The translations under genes were made by a program, and so were the position numbers. This document shows, piece by piece, positions 1 through 5,044 of a DNA stretch of 5,044 nucleotides. Position 1 is the first letter of the stretch; each line of letters opens with the position of its first letter. The notes beneath the pieces were generated by a model that saw nothing but the letters and a program-made list of their open reading frames with translations, was not told the origin of the DNA and ran no database searches. This DNA comes from UBA11136 sp964482135 (GTDB taxonomy: Bacteria > Pseudomonadota > Alphaproteobacteria > UBA11136), in assembly GCA_964482135.1 (NCBI GenBank), contig CAYZWF010000066.1, positions 1-5,044 on the forward strand, written 5' to 3'.

Positions 1-35
1 TCCATTTGGCCGGAGGGTGCTCTAGCATTTCCCCC

Positions 36-1643
36 ATGTTGAGAAGTTGGCTGCATATTCTGCTGCCCCTGGCCATCCTTGGGCTGGCCATTGCCGCACG
101 GTTGAGCGAGCCGGTGGCGGTGGTCAATATCCGCGCCATGGTGTTCGACACCTTCCAGCGTATCGAGCCCCGGGAATACACGCCTCTGCCGGTACGCATC
201 GTCGATCTTGACGATGCCTCACTGGAAAAAATCGGACAGTGGCCGTGGCCGCGCACCGTGGTCGCCAAGATGGTCACAAGGCTGACCGAGCTGGGCGCCG
301 CGGTGGTGGTCTTCGATATCGTTTTCTCCGAGCCCGACCGCACCTCGCCCAAAAATATCATGCCCCTGTGGCCCGACGTGCCGGGGAAAAACGTGTTGGC
401 GAAATTCGCCGAACGGATTCCCGACCACGACGATTTCCTGGGCGAGGTCATGGCCCAGTCCAACGTGGTCACGGGATTCACCCTGACCAACGGCGAGATC
501 ACCCGCAAGCCGGCGGTGAAGGGAACCTTCGCCAAGGCCGGAGACGACCCCGCCCCCTTCGTTCCCTTTTTCTCCGGCAGCGTGGTTAACCTGCCGCAGA
601 TAGAAAAAGGCGCCAAGGGCAACGGCAGCTTTAACATGGTGGCCGACCCCGACGGCATCGTGCGCCGCGCACCCATGATCGTGCGTCTCGGCGACACATT
701 GTATCCTACCCTGGCGCCGGAGGCGGTGCGCACGGTACAGGGCGCCAAGACCTATGTGGTGAAGTCGTCGGGTGCCAGCGGCGAGCAAAGCCTGGGCGAG
801 CATACCGGAATCAACAACATCAAAATCGGCCAGGTGGAGGTGCCCACCGACGCCAACGGCAACGTCTATGTGCATTACACGGAATATGTGCCAGAGCGTT
901 ATTTCCCCGCCTGGAAGCTGTTCGACGAGGCCATCGACCCGGAGGAATTCAAGAAATTCATCGAAGGCAATGTGATCCTGATCGGCACCAGCGCCGCCGG
1001 GCTCAAGGATCAGCGCGCAACCCCGCTGAGCCCCGTGACCGCGGGGGTGGAGATTCACGCCCAGGTCATGATGAAAACCCTGCGCGAGCTCAACGTGGAA
1101 TGGGAAGCCGTGGCCAAGGAAGAAGGTAAAAAATACATCCCCGTGAATATCGGCGTGGGATTGAACTCCGGCCCCTGTTGCGTGGGCAATATGGGTTCCG
1201 ACCAGCGCTTCGACTATTCGGTCTTGGGTGATGCCGTCAATTTGGCGGCGCGGCTCGAGGGCCAGTCCAAGACCTATGGCGTGGATATCGTCATCGGCGA
1301 AGACACCCGCGTCCAGACCCCGGACCTGGCAACGCTCGAGCTTGACCTGATCCAGGTCAAGGGCAAGACCGTGCCGGTGCATATCCATGCCCTGTTAGGC
1401 GATGAGGAAATACAAACCAGCACCGCCTTCCAGTCGCAGCTGAGCCGCCACAATTACATGCTTCAGACCTATCGCGGCCAGGACTGGGAAAAGGCCAAGA
1501 ACTTCCTTGCCGAATGCCGCAACCTCGACAAGGAAGGACGGCTGGGCAAACTCTATGACCTCTACGCGGAACGAATCGCCGAGTTCGAGACCAACCCGCC
1601 GCCCGCCGACTGGGACGGCGTTTTCGTGGCCACCAGCAAGTAG
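36..1643 (+). CDS. CHASE2-domain sensor fused to a C-terminal class III adenylate/guanylate cyclase fragment (internally deleted)
   Basis: The family senses an unknown extracytoplasmic signal through CHASE2 and makes cyclic nucleotide in the cytoplasm. With the ATG at 36 the protein has 535 residues. One hydrophobic helix lies at about 4-21. CHASE2 follows, with VDLDDASL (56-63), GQWPWPR (67-73), FDIVFSEPD (93-101), VILIGTSAAG (313-322) and GVEIHAQV (337-344). The sequence then continues directly with the second half of a cyclase domain: NIGVG (371-375), GNMGSDQRFDYS (384-395) and LGDAVNLAARLEG, which holds the transition-state residues Asn402 and Arg406. A C-terminal tail ends in a DWDGVFVAT-like motif. 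The usual three membrane helices, both metal Asp motifs (SDIRGFT-like and GDxIMAFW-like) and the KYxGD lysine are missing, about 200-240 residues by comparison with remembered family architecture. The start is uncertain: GGAGGG at 12-17 is far from the ATG, a TTG at 6 is also in frame, and the frame is open to the window edge. Catalytic inactivity is inferred. Confidence 0.85.
   Translation: MLRSWLHILLPLAILGLAIAARLSEPVAVVNIRAMVFDTFQRIEPREYTPLPVRIVDLDDASLEKIGQWPWPRTVVAKMVTRLTELGAAVVVFDIVFSEPDRTSPKNIMPLWPDVPGKNVLAKFAERIPDHDDFLGEVMAQSNVVTGFTLTNGEITRKPAVKGTFAKAGDDPAPFVPFFSGSVVNLPQIEKGAKGNGSFNMVADPDGIVRRAPMIVRLGDTLYPTLAPEAVRTVQGAKTYVVKSSGASGEQSLGEHTGINNIKIGQVEVPTDANGNVYVHYTEYVPERYFPAWKLFDEAIDPEEFKKFIEGNVILIGTSAAGLKDQRATPLSPVTAGVEIHAQVMMKTLRELNVEWEAVAKEEGKKYIPVNIGVGLNSGPCCVGNMGSDQRFDYSVLGDAVNLAARLEGQSKTYGVDIVIGEDTRVQTPDLATLELDLIQVKGKTVPVHIHALLGDEEIQTSTAFQSQLSRHNYMLQTYRGQDWEKAKNFLAECRNLDKEGRLGKLYDLYAERIAEFETNPPPADWDGVFVATSK
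1062..1088 (+). other. Probable in-frame deletion junction inside the CHASE2-cyclase gene
   Basis: The codons for GVEIHAQV, the typical end region of CHASE2, end at 1067. From about 1068 the reading resembles the mid-cyclase helix (MMKTLRELNVEW), which in full-length relatives lies after the GDxIMAFW metal motif. The breakpoint is therefore close to 1065-1080. The reading frame is preserved and no stop or low-quality base pattern is visible. A tandem ATG ATG at 1068-1073 could mark microhomology between the two parental sequences, but this is a guess without the intact allele. Confidence 0.6.
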
Positions 1644-1660
1644 AGCTGTCTGCGCCGGCA

Positions 1661-1666
1661 AAGGAG
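1661..1666 (+). promoter_or_regulatory. Ribosome binding site for the alpha/beta hydrolase gene
   Basis: AAGGAG lies six bases before the ATG at 1673. This near-ideal Shine-Dalgarno sequence decides the start in favour of that ATG over the in-frame TTG at 1667, which directly abuts the site. It sits in the 29-base gap after the upstream stop codon, consistent with translation from a shared mRNA. Confidence 0.8.
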
Positions 1667-1672
1667 TTGAAG

Positions 1673-2854
1673 ATGGCTCATCAATCTCTCATCGCCCGCA
1701 TAAAAGCCTACCATCTGGCACTGACACGGCGTATCGCTCTTCTCGTAACGGGACGCTTCGATTCCTATCCGCAGCCACCCCGGGGAATCGATCTTAGCCC
1801 TAGCCACGCCCATTTCACGGCTTATGAATCGGTTCCCCTGCGCCTTTCCTGGGGCCGGGCCGCAATCGCCGACCCGCAGGAATGGCAGGAAAAAGCACGG
1901 GCCAAGCTGGCGCAGCTGATCGGTTATGAAAGAATGGAAACGCCGCCATCGGTGGTGGAATCACGGCCTCACCCCATACCCGTTTCCATCTCCGGTAGCC
2001 TTGAAGGGCGCGCCTATTATCTGGCCGCCGCCGAAGACCATATTCCCGTCACCGTGGTGCGGCCTCAGGATAGCCGGCAAAATGGTGACGAGAGTGGCGC
2101 GGACGCCCCCCTGCCGGTCATGTTGTGCCTGCACGGCCATAATTCCGGCGTTCATCTTTGCTGGGGCGAGACGCGCATGCCCGACGATTACAACAAGCTC
2201 GCCGCCAACGCCGATTATGCCCTGCAGGCGGTACGCCACGGTTACGCGGCGGTATGCATCGAGCAGTCCTGTTTCGGCGAGCGCCGTGAAAAAAAGCTCA
2301 CACATCCCACGCCCCATCTCTGCTTCGATGCCATCCAGCACACCCTGTTGCTGGGCCGCACCCTTCTTGGTGAGCGAGTCTCCGACGTCTCCACCGTCAT
2401 CGACTGGCTGCAGGCAGAGGGAAAGGATATTGGCCTCGACCCGGCGCGTATCCACGTGATGGGAAATTCGGCGGGCGGCGAGGCCGGCCTTTACGCGGCG
2501 GCTCTGGACAGCCGTATCGGCGCCGTTATCGCCAGCGGCTGTGTGGGCGCCTACCGCGACACCATCGGATGCCGCAGCGGTTGTGCCGACGCCGTGATTC
2601 CGGGAATCCTGCAATGGCTGGAGAACGATGACGTTCTGCGGCTCTGCGCCCCGCGCCCCTTGGTGGTGGTTTCCGGCGTCAATGACCACCTCTATCCCTT
2701 TTCCGGGGCCGCCGCCATGGCCGCCGCCGCCGGGGATATCTATGGCGCCATGGGGGTACCGGAGATGCTGCGCGCCGTGTCCGGGCCGGGCGGACACCGC
2801 TTTTACCCCGATATTGTCTGGCCCGCTTTCATGGAAATGACCGGCCAGGGATAG
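1673..2854 (+). CDS. Alpha/beta hydrolase, dienelactone hydrolase / acetyl-xylan-esterase-like family
   Basis: This 393-residue protein is a probable serine hydrolase acting on an ester or similar bond; the substrate cannot be read from the sequence. The alpha/beta hydrolase core begins near residue 148. HGHN (154-157) after a hydrophobic strand is the oxyanion-hole loop. The stretch IEQSCFGERRE matches the FGER motif of the Abhydrolase_7-type group. The nucleophile is Ser266 in GNSAGG, the likely acid is Asp338 in SGVNDHLYPF, and the likely base is His375 in GPGGHRFYP, so the triad is complete and correctly spaced. Residues 290-311 contain Cys290, Cys300 and Cys304 before IPG, like the C-x-C-NYVPG region common in relatives. 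There is no signal peptide or membrane segment, so it is probably cytoplasmic; the N-terminal 60 residues are basic and partly helical. It lies 29 bases after the cyclase-like gene, probably in the same operon, but a functional link is not evident. Confidence 0.85.
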   Translation: MAHQSLIARIKAYHLALTRRIALLVTGRFDSYPQPPRGIDLSPSHAHFTAYESVPLRLSWGRAAIADPQEWQEKARAKLAQLIGYERMETPPSVVESRPHPIPVSISGSLEGRAYYLAAAEDHIPVTVVRPQDSRQNGDESGADAPLPVMLCLHGHNSGVHLCWGETRMPDDYNKLAANADYALQAVRHGYAAVCIEQSCFGERREKKLTHPTPHLCFDAIQHTLLLGRTLLGERVSDVSTVIDWLQAEGKDIGLDPARIHVMGNSAGGEAGLYAAALDSRIGAVIASGCVGAYRDTIGCRSGCADAVIPGILQWLENDDVLRLCAPRPLVVVSGVNDHLYPFSGAAAMAAAAGDIYGAMGVPEMLRAVSGPGGHRFYPDIVWPAFMEMTGQG

Positions 2855-2957
2855 CGCCCCCATTGCGCTGTTGACGAGGAAAGCAGAGCGTGAGACCGTC
2901 GCTGTGGATTTGGAAAAAATGATGTTGCGGGGATATCAGGAAGTGTTCGGGGAGAAA

Positions 2958-3458
2958 ATGTTCAGAGAGCGGATACCGTCGGCCACGGCCGTTTCGCGGA
3001 CAGTCATGGCGGGGTGTTTTGCCCTTGGTCTCGCGGGGAACCTTGCCGCCTGTGGACCCAAGGCGAAGATGACGCCGATCAGCGGTCCCGCCAGCGAGGA
3101 CGGGCAAATCACGCCTTCCTTCGGCCAGTTCAGCGACGTGCCCATCCCCACCGATTCGGAAATGGACCTGGAACGCACCTTTATCCTGGGTAAGCAGGAA
3201 AACTGGATCGGACGGCTGGTGATCAGCAGCGGCCATTCGGCTATGGAAATCTTCGATTTCTTCCGCAACGAAATGCCCAAATTCGACTGGAAGGAAATCG
3301 CCGTAGTACGTTCGGAGGTGAGTATCCTCACCTATAGCCGGGGCGACCGCATCGCCAGCCTGCAGATTCAGTCCAATACCCTGATTGGCTCGATGGTGAA
3401 TATGGTGGTCACGCCCAAGGAAGATGCCGGCGGCGACGCCATGCCGCCCATGCCCTAA
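2958..3458 (+). CDS. Small conserved-type lipoprotein of unknown function
   Basis: From the ATG at 2958 the protein has 166 residues. The N-terminus has two arginines, a hydrophobic stretch (about 16-31) and a lipobox LAAC with Cys32 as the predicted lipidation site. The residue after Cys is Gly, so there is no aspartate inner-membrane retention signal and outer-membrane sorting is plausible. The mature part has a short linker and then one compact alpha/beta-looking domain (about 55-155), containing DVPIPTDSEMDLERT, GRLVISSGHSAMEIFDFFRNEMPKFDW and a beta-rich end with LTYSRGDRIASLQIQ. I recognise this as the style of alphaproteobacterial lipoproteins of unknown function but cannot name the family. 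GGGGAG at 2949-2954 precedes the ATG by three bases, a rather short spacing. The frame is open back to a TTG at 2871, and ATGs at 2919 and 2922 are alternatives, but these would give an unusually long pre-signal region. It may be co-transcribed with the hydrolase 103 bases upstream. Confidence 0.8.
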   Translation: MFRERIPSATAVSRTVMAGCFALGLAGNLAACGPKAKMTPISGPASEDGQITPSFGQFSDVPIPTDSEMDLERTFILGKQENWIGRLVISSGHSAMEIFDFFRNEMPKFDWKEIAVVRSEVSILTYSRGDRIASLQIQSNTLIGSMVNMVVTPKEDAGGDAMPPMP

Positions 3459-3473
3459 GGGAGCGCCCAGGGC
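3452..3473. terminator. Possible GC-rich hairpin between convergent genes
   Basis: GCCCT at 3452-3456 can pair with AGGGC at 3469-3473, and the enclosed loop contains GGG and CCC that could form an alternative short stem. The structure spans the 14-base gap between two convergent stop codons, where a bidirectional terminator would be expected. There is no T-run on either side, so it is not a canonical intrinsic terminator and may be chance in GC-rich DNA. Confidence 0.2.
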
Positions 3474-4864
3474 TAGGCCAGATACAGGGCCGCCAACCCC
3501 AGGAAAGCGAGAAATCCCACCACGTCGGTGACAGTGGTGACGAAAGTGCCCGAGGCGATGGCCGGGTCCACGCCGATCCGGGTCAGGCTTAAGGGAATGA
3601 GGGTCCCCGCCAATCCGGCAATCACCAGATTGATAATCATGGCCGCGGCGATGATGGCGCCCATGAGCGGATCATGGAACCACAAGGCGGCCGTCAGCCC
3701 GGTGATAATGGCGAAGAAGACGCCGTTGACGCCGTTGACCAGGAGTTCCTTGCCCACCGCGCGCAGGGCATTGGTGCGGGTCAGTTCCTTCATGGCCAGG
3801 GCGCGCACCGCCACCGTCAGGGTCTGGGTGCCCGCATTGCCGCCCATGGAGGCGACGATGGGCATGAGCACCGCCAGCGCCACGAATTTGGCGATGGTGT
3901 CCTCGAACTGGAAAATCACCAGCGAAGCGAGGAAGGCGGTGCCGAGATTGACCAGCAGCCAGGTAAAACGCCGCCGCGTGGTTTCCACCACCGCGCCGTA
4001 GAAATCCTCCTCCGTCACGCCGCCCAAGCGCAGGATGTCCTCGCCCGCCTCTTCGTCGATCACGTCCACCACGTCATCGATGGTGATGACGCCCACGAGG
4101 CGGCTGTCATTATCAATGACGGGGGCGGAAATGAGGTCGTGGCGGCGAAACAGAAAGGCCACTTCCTCCTGGTCCATGGTGGCGGAGACCGGTTTCGGCG
4201 ACGGGTCCATGATTGCGTCCACGGTTGCCTCGCGCTTCGAGCGCAGCACCCGGCTCAAGGGCACACTGCCCACGGGATGATGGCGCGGATCGACGATGAA
4301 GAGGTCATAGAAATCGTCGGGCAGGTCTTTATCGGAGCGCAGGAAATCGATGACCGCGCCCACCGTCCAATGGGTGGGCACCAACACCAGTTCGCGCTGC
4401 ATGAGGCGGCCGGCGCTTTCCTCCGGATAGGCGAGGCTGTCCTCGAGGATGGCGCGCTCATCCTCGGGAATTTCCTCAAGAACCTTTTTTTGAACTTCTT
4501 CCTCGAGATCTTCGATGACCTCCACCGCGTCATCGGAATCGAGCTCGGTGATGGCGGCGGCCACTTCTTCGGCCCCCATCTGTTCCACCACCTGTTCGCG
4601 CACGGTCTCGTCGAGCTCGGCCAATATTTCAGGATCGAAATCGGGGCGCAGCAATTCCACCAGCGCCTCGCGCTGGTCGGTGCGCAGGGGCTCCAGAAGA
4701 TCGGCCATGTCGGCGCTGCCCAGATCCGAGACCAGGGAGCGTACCTGGGCGTGATCCCCGGATTCCAGGGCTTCCACCACGCGGGTGACGAGCTCGGGCT
4801 TAAGCCCGAAGAGTTCTTCGGCGCTTGGCATGGCGTCGGGGTTATGGGTGTCGTGCTTGGTCAC
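3473..4864 (-). CDS. mgtE: MgtE-type magnesium transporter/channel
   Basis: This 463-residue protein is an inner-membrane Mg2+ channel gated by cytoplasmic Mg2+. The domain order is complete. A helical acidic MgtE N domain (about 25-145) has an Asp/Glu-rich stretch near 108-135. Two CBS domains follow (about 153-210 and 214-275; RLVGVITIDDVVDVIDEE closes the second), then a connecting plug helix (about 276-298) and a five-helix membrane domain (about 300-463). The membrane domain carries the family signature MGGNAGTQTLTVAVRA, with GGNAGTQ at 341-347. Asp447 in the last helix (TTVTDVVGF) matches the pore Asp that binds Mg2+ in the Thermus protein (D432). Length is normal for the family. The start is taken as GTG at 4864, with GGAG at 4876-4879 eleven bases upstream. 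ATG at 4831 would give 452 residues but has no ribosome binding site. The gene converges on the lipoprotein gene and probably has its own promoter in the region to its right. In some relatives Co2+ is also carried. Confidence 0.95.
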   Translation of the reverse strand: MTKHDTHNPDAMPSAEELFGLKPELVTRVVEALESGDHAQVRSLVSDLGSADMADLLEPLRTDQREALVELLRPDFDPEILAELDETVREQVVEQMGAEEVAAAITELDSDDAVEVIEDLEEEVQKKVLEEIPEDERAILEDSLAYPEESAGRLMQRELVLVPTHWTVGAVIDFLRSDKDLPDDFYDLFIVDPRHHPVGSVPLSRVLRSKREATVDAIMDPSPKPVSATMDQEEVAFLFRRHDLISAPVIDNDSRLVGVITIDDVVDVIDEEAGEDILRLGGVTEEDFYGAVVETTRRRFTWLLVNLGTAFLASLVIFQFEDTIAKFVALAVLMPIVASMGGNAGTQTLTVAVRALAMKELTRTNALRAVGKELLVNGVNGVFFAIITGLTAALWFHDPLMGAIIAAAMIINLVIAGLAGTLIPLSLTRIGVDPAIASGTFVTTVTDVVGFLAFLGLAALYLA

Positions 4865-4875
4865 CGTGCCGTCTT

Positions 4876-4879
4876 CTCC
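4876..4879 (-). promoter_or_regulatory. mgtE: Weak ribosome binding site for mgtE
   Basis: On the minus strand GGAG followed by AAGACGGCACG precedes the GTG at 4864. The spacing of eleven bases is long but usable. It is the only Shine-Dalgarno-like sequence near any in-frame start of mgtE, and is the reason for preferring GTG 4864 over ATG 4831. Confidence 0.5.
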
Positions 4880-4932
4880 GCCTCATGTCTTAGAGCGGTT
4901 CAGGATTGATAGGAATTATTTGACCAAGGTTA

Positions 4933-5026
4933 TTTTGCCCCGTGGCTAGGCGCGCTTCGAAATGCGATGCCCCAAAATCCGATTCTGGGGCATCGGATGA
5001 GAAGTGTAACAACGCCACGGGGAAAA
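4933..5026. repeat. Concentric imperfect palindrome upstream of mgtE
   Basis: Three pairs of inverted arms share one centre near 4980. The outer arms are CCCCGTGGC (4938-4946) and GCCACGGGG (5014-5022), 9 of 9, extended by TTTT (4933-4936) with AAAA (5023-5026) after a single bulged G at 4937. The middle arms are GCGCTTC (4952-4958) and GAAGTGT (5001-5007), pairing if two G-U pairs are allowed. The inner arms are CGATGCCCCA (4965-4974) and TGGGGCATCG (4986-4995), 10 of 10. The whole could form one long hairpin of about 94 bases as RNA or a cruciform as DNA. It lies 68 bases before the mgtE GTG. No U-run follows it in either direction, so it does not look like an intrinsic terminator. It could be a REP/MITE-like dispersed palindrome or a structured leader of mgtE. 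Confidence 0.7.
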
Positions 5027-5044
5027 AGCACCCGGCCGAAGGTG

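Larger units (their letters stand above)
4865..5044. other. mgtE: Intergenic region upstream of mgtE, no gene seen
   Basis: This 180-base stretch contains no convincing coding frame. Its left part (about 4895-4936) is notably more AT-rich than the rest of the window, as expected for a promoter or leader, but no good paired -35 and -10 elements were found on the minus strand. An AATAAT-like box in that AT-rich part lacks a matching -35. The right part is the concentric palindrome, and the last bases (5031-5044) contain a small CGGCCG palindrome. No match to the known M-box magnesium riboswitch consensus is apparent, and that element is mainly found in Firmicutes. Confidence 0.5.

Noticed and set aside
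6..35. TTG at 6 as the start of the CHASE2-cyclase gene
   Set aside because: The ATG at 36 places the hydrophobic helix directly after a short N-terminus, as usual in the family. The sequence upstream of 6 is not available, so a longer start cannot be fully excluded.
219..1388. Long minus-strand open frame (389 codons) opposite the CHASE2-cyclase gene
   Set aside because: Low-complexity His/Gly/Asp-rich translation with no motif, fully overlapped by a gene with clear CHASE2 and cyclase motifs; a codon-bias shadow.
1961..2863. Minus-strand open frame (300 codons) opposite the hydrolase gene
   Set aside because: Composition is Gly/His/Ala-rich without any domain, and the plus strand carries a full catalytic triad, so this is a shadow.
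2871..2957. Extended N-terminus of the lipoprotein from a TTG at 2871, and TTGACG at 2871-2876 as a -35 box
   Set aside because: The TTG has no ribosome binding site and would put nearly 30 extra charged residues before the signal peptide. As a promoter, no -10-like hexamer is found 16-18 bases downstream.
3674..4909. Long plus-strand open frame (411 codons) opposite mgtE
   Set aside because: It is antisense to a clear MgtE gene, is rich in His, Gly and Gln with no recognisable domain, and is explained by the GC-rich codon bias of mgtE keeping the opposite frame open.
4920..4948. TTGACC-N17-TGGCTA as a plus-strand promoter
   Set aside because: The -35 half is good but the -10 half matches poorly, and no gene follows on the plus strand within the window.
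4865..5044. M-box (ykoK) magnesium riboswitch upstream of mgtE
   Set aside because: The concentric single-hairpin layout does not match the multi-helix M-box architecture as I know it, and M-boxes are not typical of alphaproteobacteria. A covariance-model search would settle it.

Overview
The window looks like a chromosomal segment of a GC-rich alphaproteobacterium, probably near the Rhodospirillales. This is inferred from strong G/C preference at third codon positions and from the style of the CHASE2/cyclase and MgtE proteins; no rRNA or phylogenetic marker is present to confirm it. There is no sign of phage, integrase, transposase, CRISPR or tRNA.

Three genes run left to right. A CHASE2-type sensor protein with the C-terminal half of a class III nucleotide cyclase domain (36-1643) is followed after 29 bases by a cytoplasmic-looking alpha/beta hydrolase of the dienelactone hydrolase/acetyl-xylan-esterase-like superfamily (1673-2854). 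About 100 bases later comes a small lipoprotein of unknown function (2958-3458). Same strand and short gaps suggest one transcription unit, but no promoter is visible and the left end of the window lies just upstream of the first gene. On the other strand, convergent and only 14 bases from the lipoprotein stop, is a complete MgtE-type magnesium channel (3473-4864, minus). The last 180 bases are the mgtE upstream region, which contains a striking concentric palindrome (4933-5026).

The main anomaly is the first gene. The CHASE2 domain runs straight into the second half of the cyclase domain in frame. The expected transmembrane helices and the first half of the cyclase, with its two metal-binding aspartates and the substrate-selecting lysine, are absent. 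As written, the product should be catalytically dead and its C-terminal part would be on the wrong side of the membrane. It is either a real in-frame deletion allele or an assembly error.

The second point of interest is the nested inverted repeat upstream of mgtE, either a dispersed palindromic element or a structured leader. No clearly new multi-gene system was found; the remaining genes are ordinary housekeeping or hypothetical genes.
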